In this document: piece after piece, positions 6,977 to 7,221 of the stretch
How positions within the stretch are numbered: the stretch's first letter is position 1
How the letters are laid out: each line of letters starts with the position of its first letter
From: Propionibacteriaceae bacterium
GTDB taxonomy: Bacteria; Actinomycetota; Actinomycetes; Propionibacteriales; Propionibacteriaceae
Reading direction: 5' to 3'
Assembly: GCA_027353565.1 (NCBI GenBank)
Contig: DAIEHO010000229.1
Span: forward strand, 1 to 7,221
DNA: 7,221 nucleotides
Notes under the pieces: model-generated
What the model saw: only the letters and a program-made list of their open reading frames with translations
What the model was told of the DNA's origin: nothing
The model's database searches: none
Position numbers and translations under genes: made by a program

Positions 6977-7221
6977 ATGGAGGACGGCGAGCTGGAGGTC
7001 GACGAGCACGAGTACGAGGACAGGCTCGAACCGCTGCACCTGATCCGCCGCTCGCACGTGGTGCTGCGTGCCGGGACGCTCATGCTGGGCGCGGGGACCA
7101 GCGGCCTGCGCGTGCGCGAGGTGATGGGCGCGGTGGCCCGGACCGTCGGGGTCGAGCAGCTCCACGCCCAGGTCACGTTCACGGGCATCGTCCTCACGGT
7201 CGGGCGCCGCGGCATCTTCCG
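6977..7221 (+). CDS. Threonine/serine exporter (ThrE family), N-terminal part
   Basis: Partial gene leaving through the right edge; 81 complete codons are visible. After an acidic N-terminus (residues 1-17), the segment LHLIRRSHVVLRAGTLMLGAGTS (20-42), RVREVMGAVARTVGV (45-59) and AQVTFTGIVLTVGRRGIF (63-80) matches the N-terminal domain of ThrE (PF06738-type): a helix with a conserved AG.LML.AGTS.LRVRE pattern, then a beta segment with VTFT. In the whole protein this soluble, protease-like domain is followed by membrane helices that export threonine and serine from the cell; none of those are in view. The ATG at 6977 is supported by a TAGCGT element 7 nt upstream. The family assignment rests on the visible third of the protein or less. 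Confidence 0.75.
   Translation, partial: MEDGELEVDEHEYEDRLEPLHLIRRSHVVLRAGTLMLGAGTSGLRVREVMGAVARTVGVEQLHAQVTFTGIVLTVGRRGIF

Overview
The window is very GC-rich, with strong G/C preference at third codon positions. Several genes appear to start leaderless, with a TANNNT-type -10 element ending 6-7 nt before the start codon. Its RmlB closely resembles what I recall of the mycobacterial enzyme, and it carries an RmlC-RmlD fusion. Together these point to an actinobacterium, plausibly of the order Micrococcales. That assignment is an inference from style and remembered families, not from a search.

Left part (1-1007). The 3' end of a GalE-type UDP-sugar epimerase gene (1-277) is followed by a 135 bp gap with a terminator-like hairpin and a dense set of GCCAAG/CTTGGC boxes. 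Then comes a two-gene unit: a 63-residue XRE-type DNA-binding protein overlapping a four-helix membrane protein. The palindrome at the predicted transcription start suggests autoregulation.

Centre (1056-4363). This is a complete dTDP-L-rhamnose pathway. rmlA (minus strand) and rmlB (plus strand) diverge from a 61 bp region with overlapping -10 elements on the two strands. rmlB is followed after 4 bp by a bifunctional gene encoding an RmlC-like epimerase fused to an RmlD-like reductase. Together they can turn glucose-1-phosphate and dTTP into dTDP-L-rhamnose for cell-surface polysaccharide; the upstream epimerase fits the same nucleotide-sugar theme. No glycosyltransferase or polymer export gene lies in the window.

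Right part (4367-7221). A minus-strand four-helix membrane protein with a CxxC pair converges on the rhamnose operon with a 3 bp gap. Its promoter contains a perfect 10+4+10 palindrome of the CsoR/RcnR operator type, lying in the spacer between its likely -35 and -10 elements. Next, on the plus strand, are a transglutaminase-fold protein, a 324 bp non-coding stretch rich in inverted and direct repeats, a two-module VOC (glyoxalase-fold) protein, and the 5' end of a ThrE-type threonine/serine exporter cut by the window edge. These three genes seem to have separate leaderless promoters and are not an obvious operon.

Most of the window is ordinary. The parts most worth a second look are the CsoR-type operator with its small CxxC membrane protein, the structured gap at 5795-6118, the xre operator cluster, and the shared rmlA/rmlB promoter.
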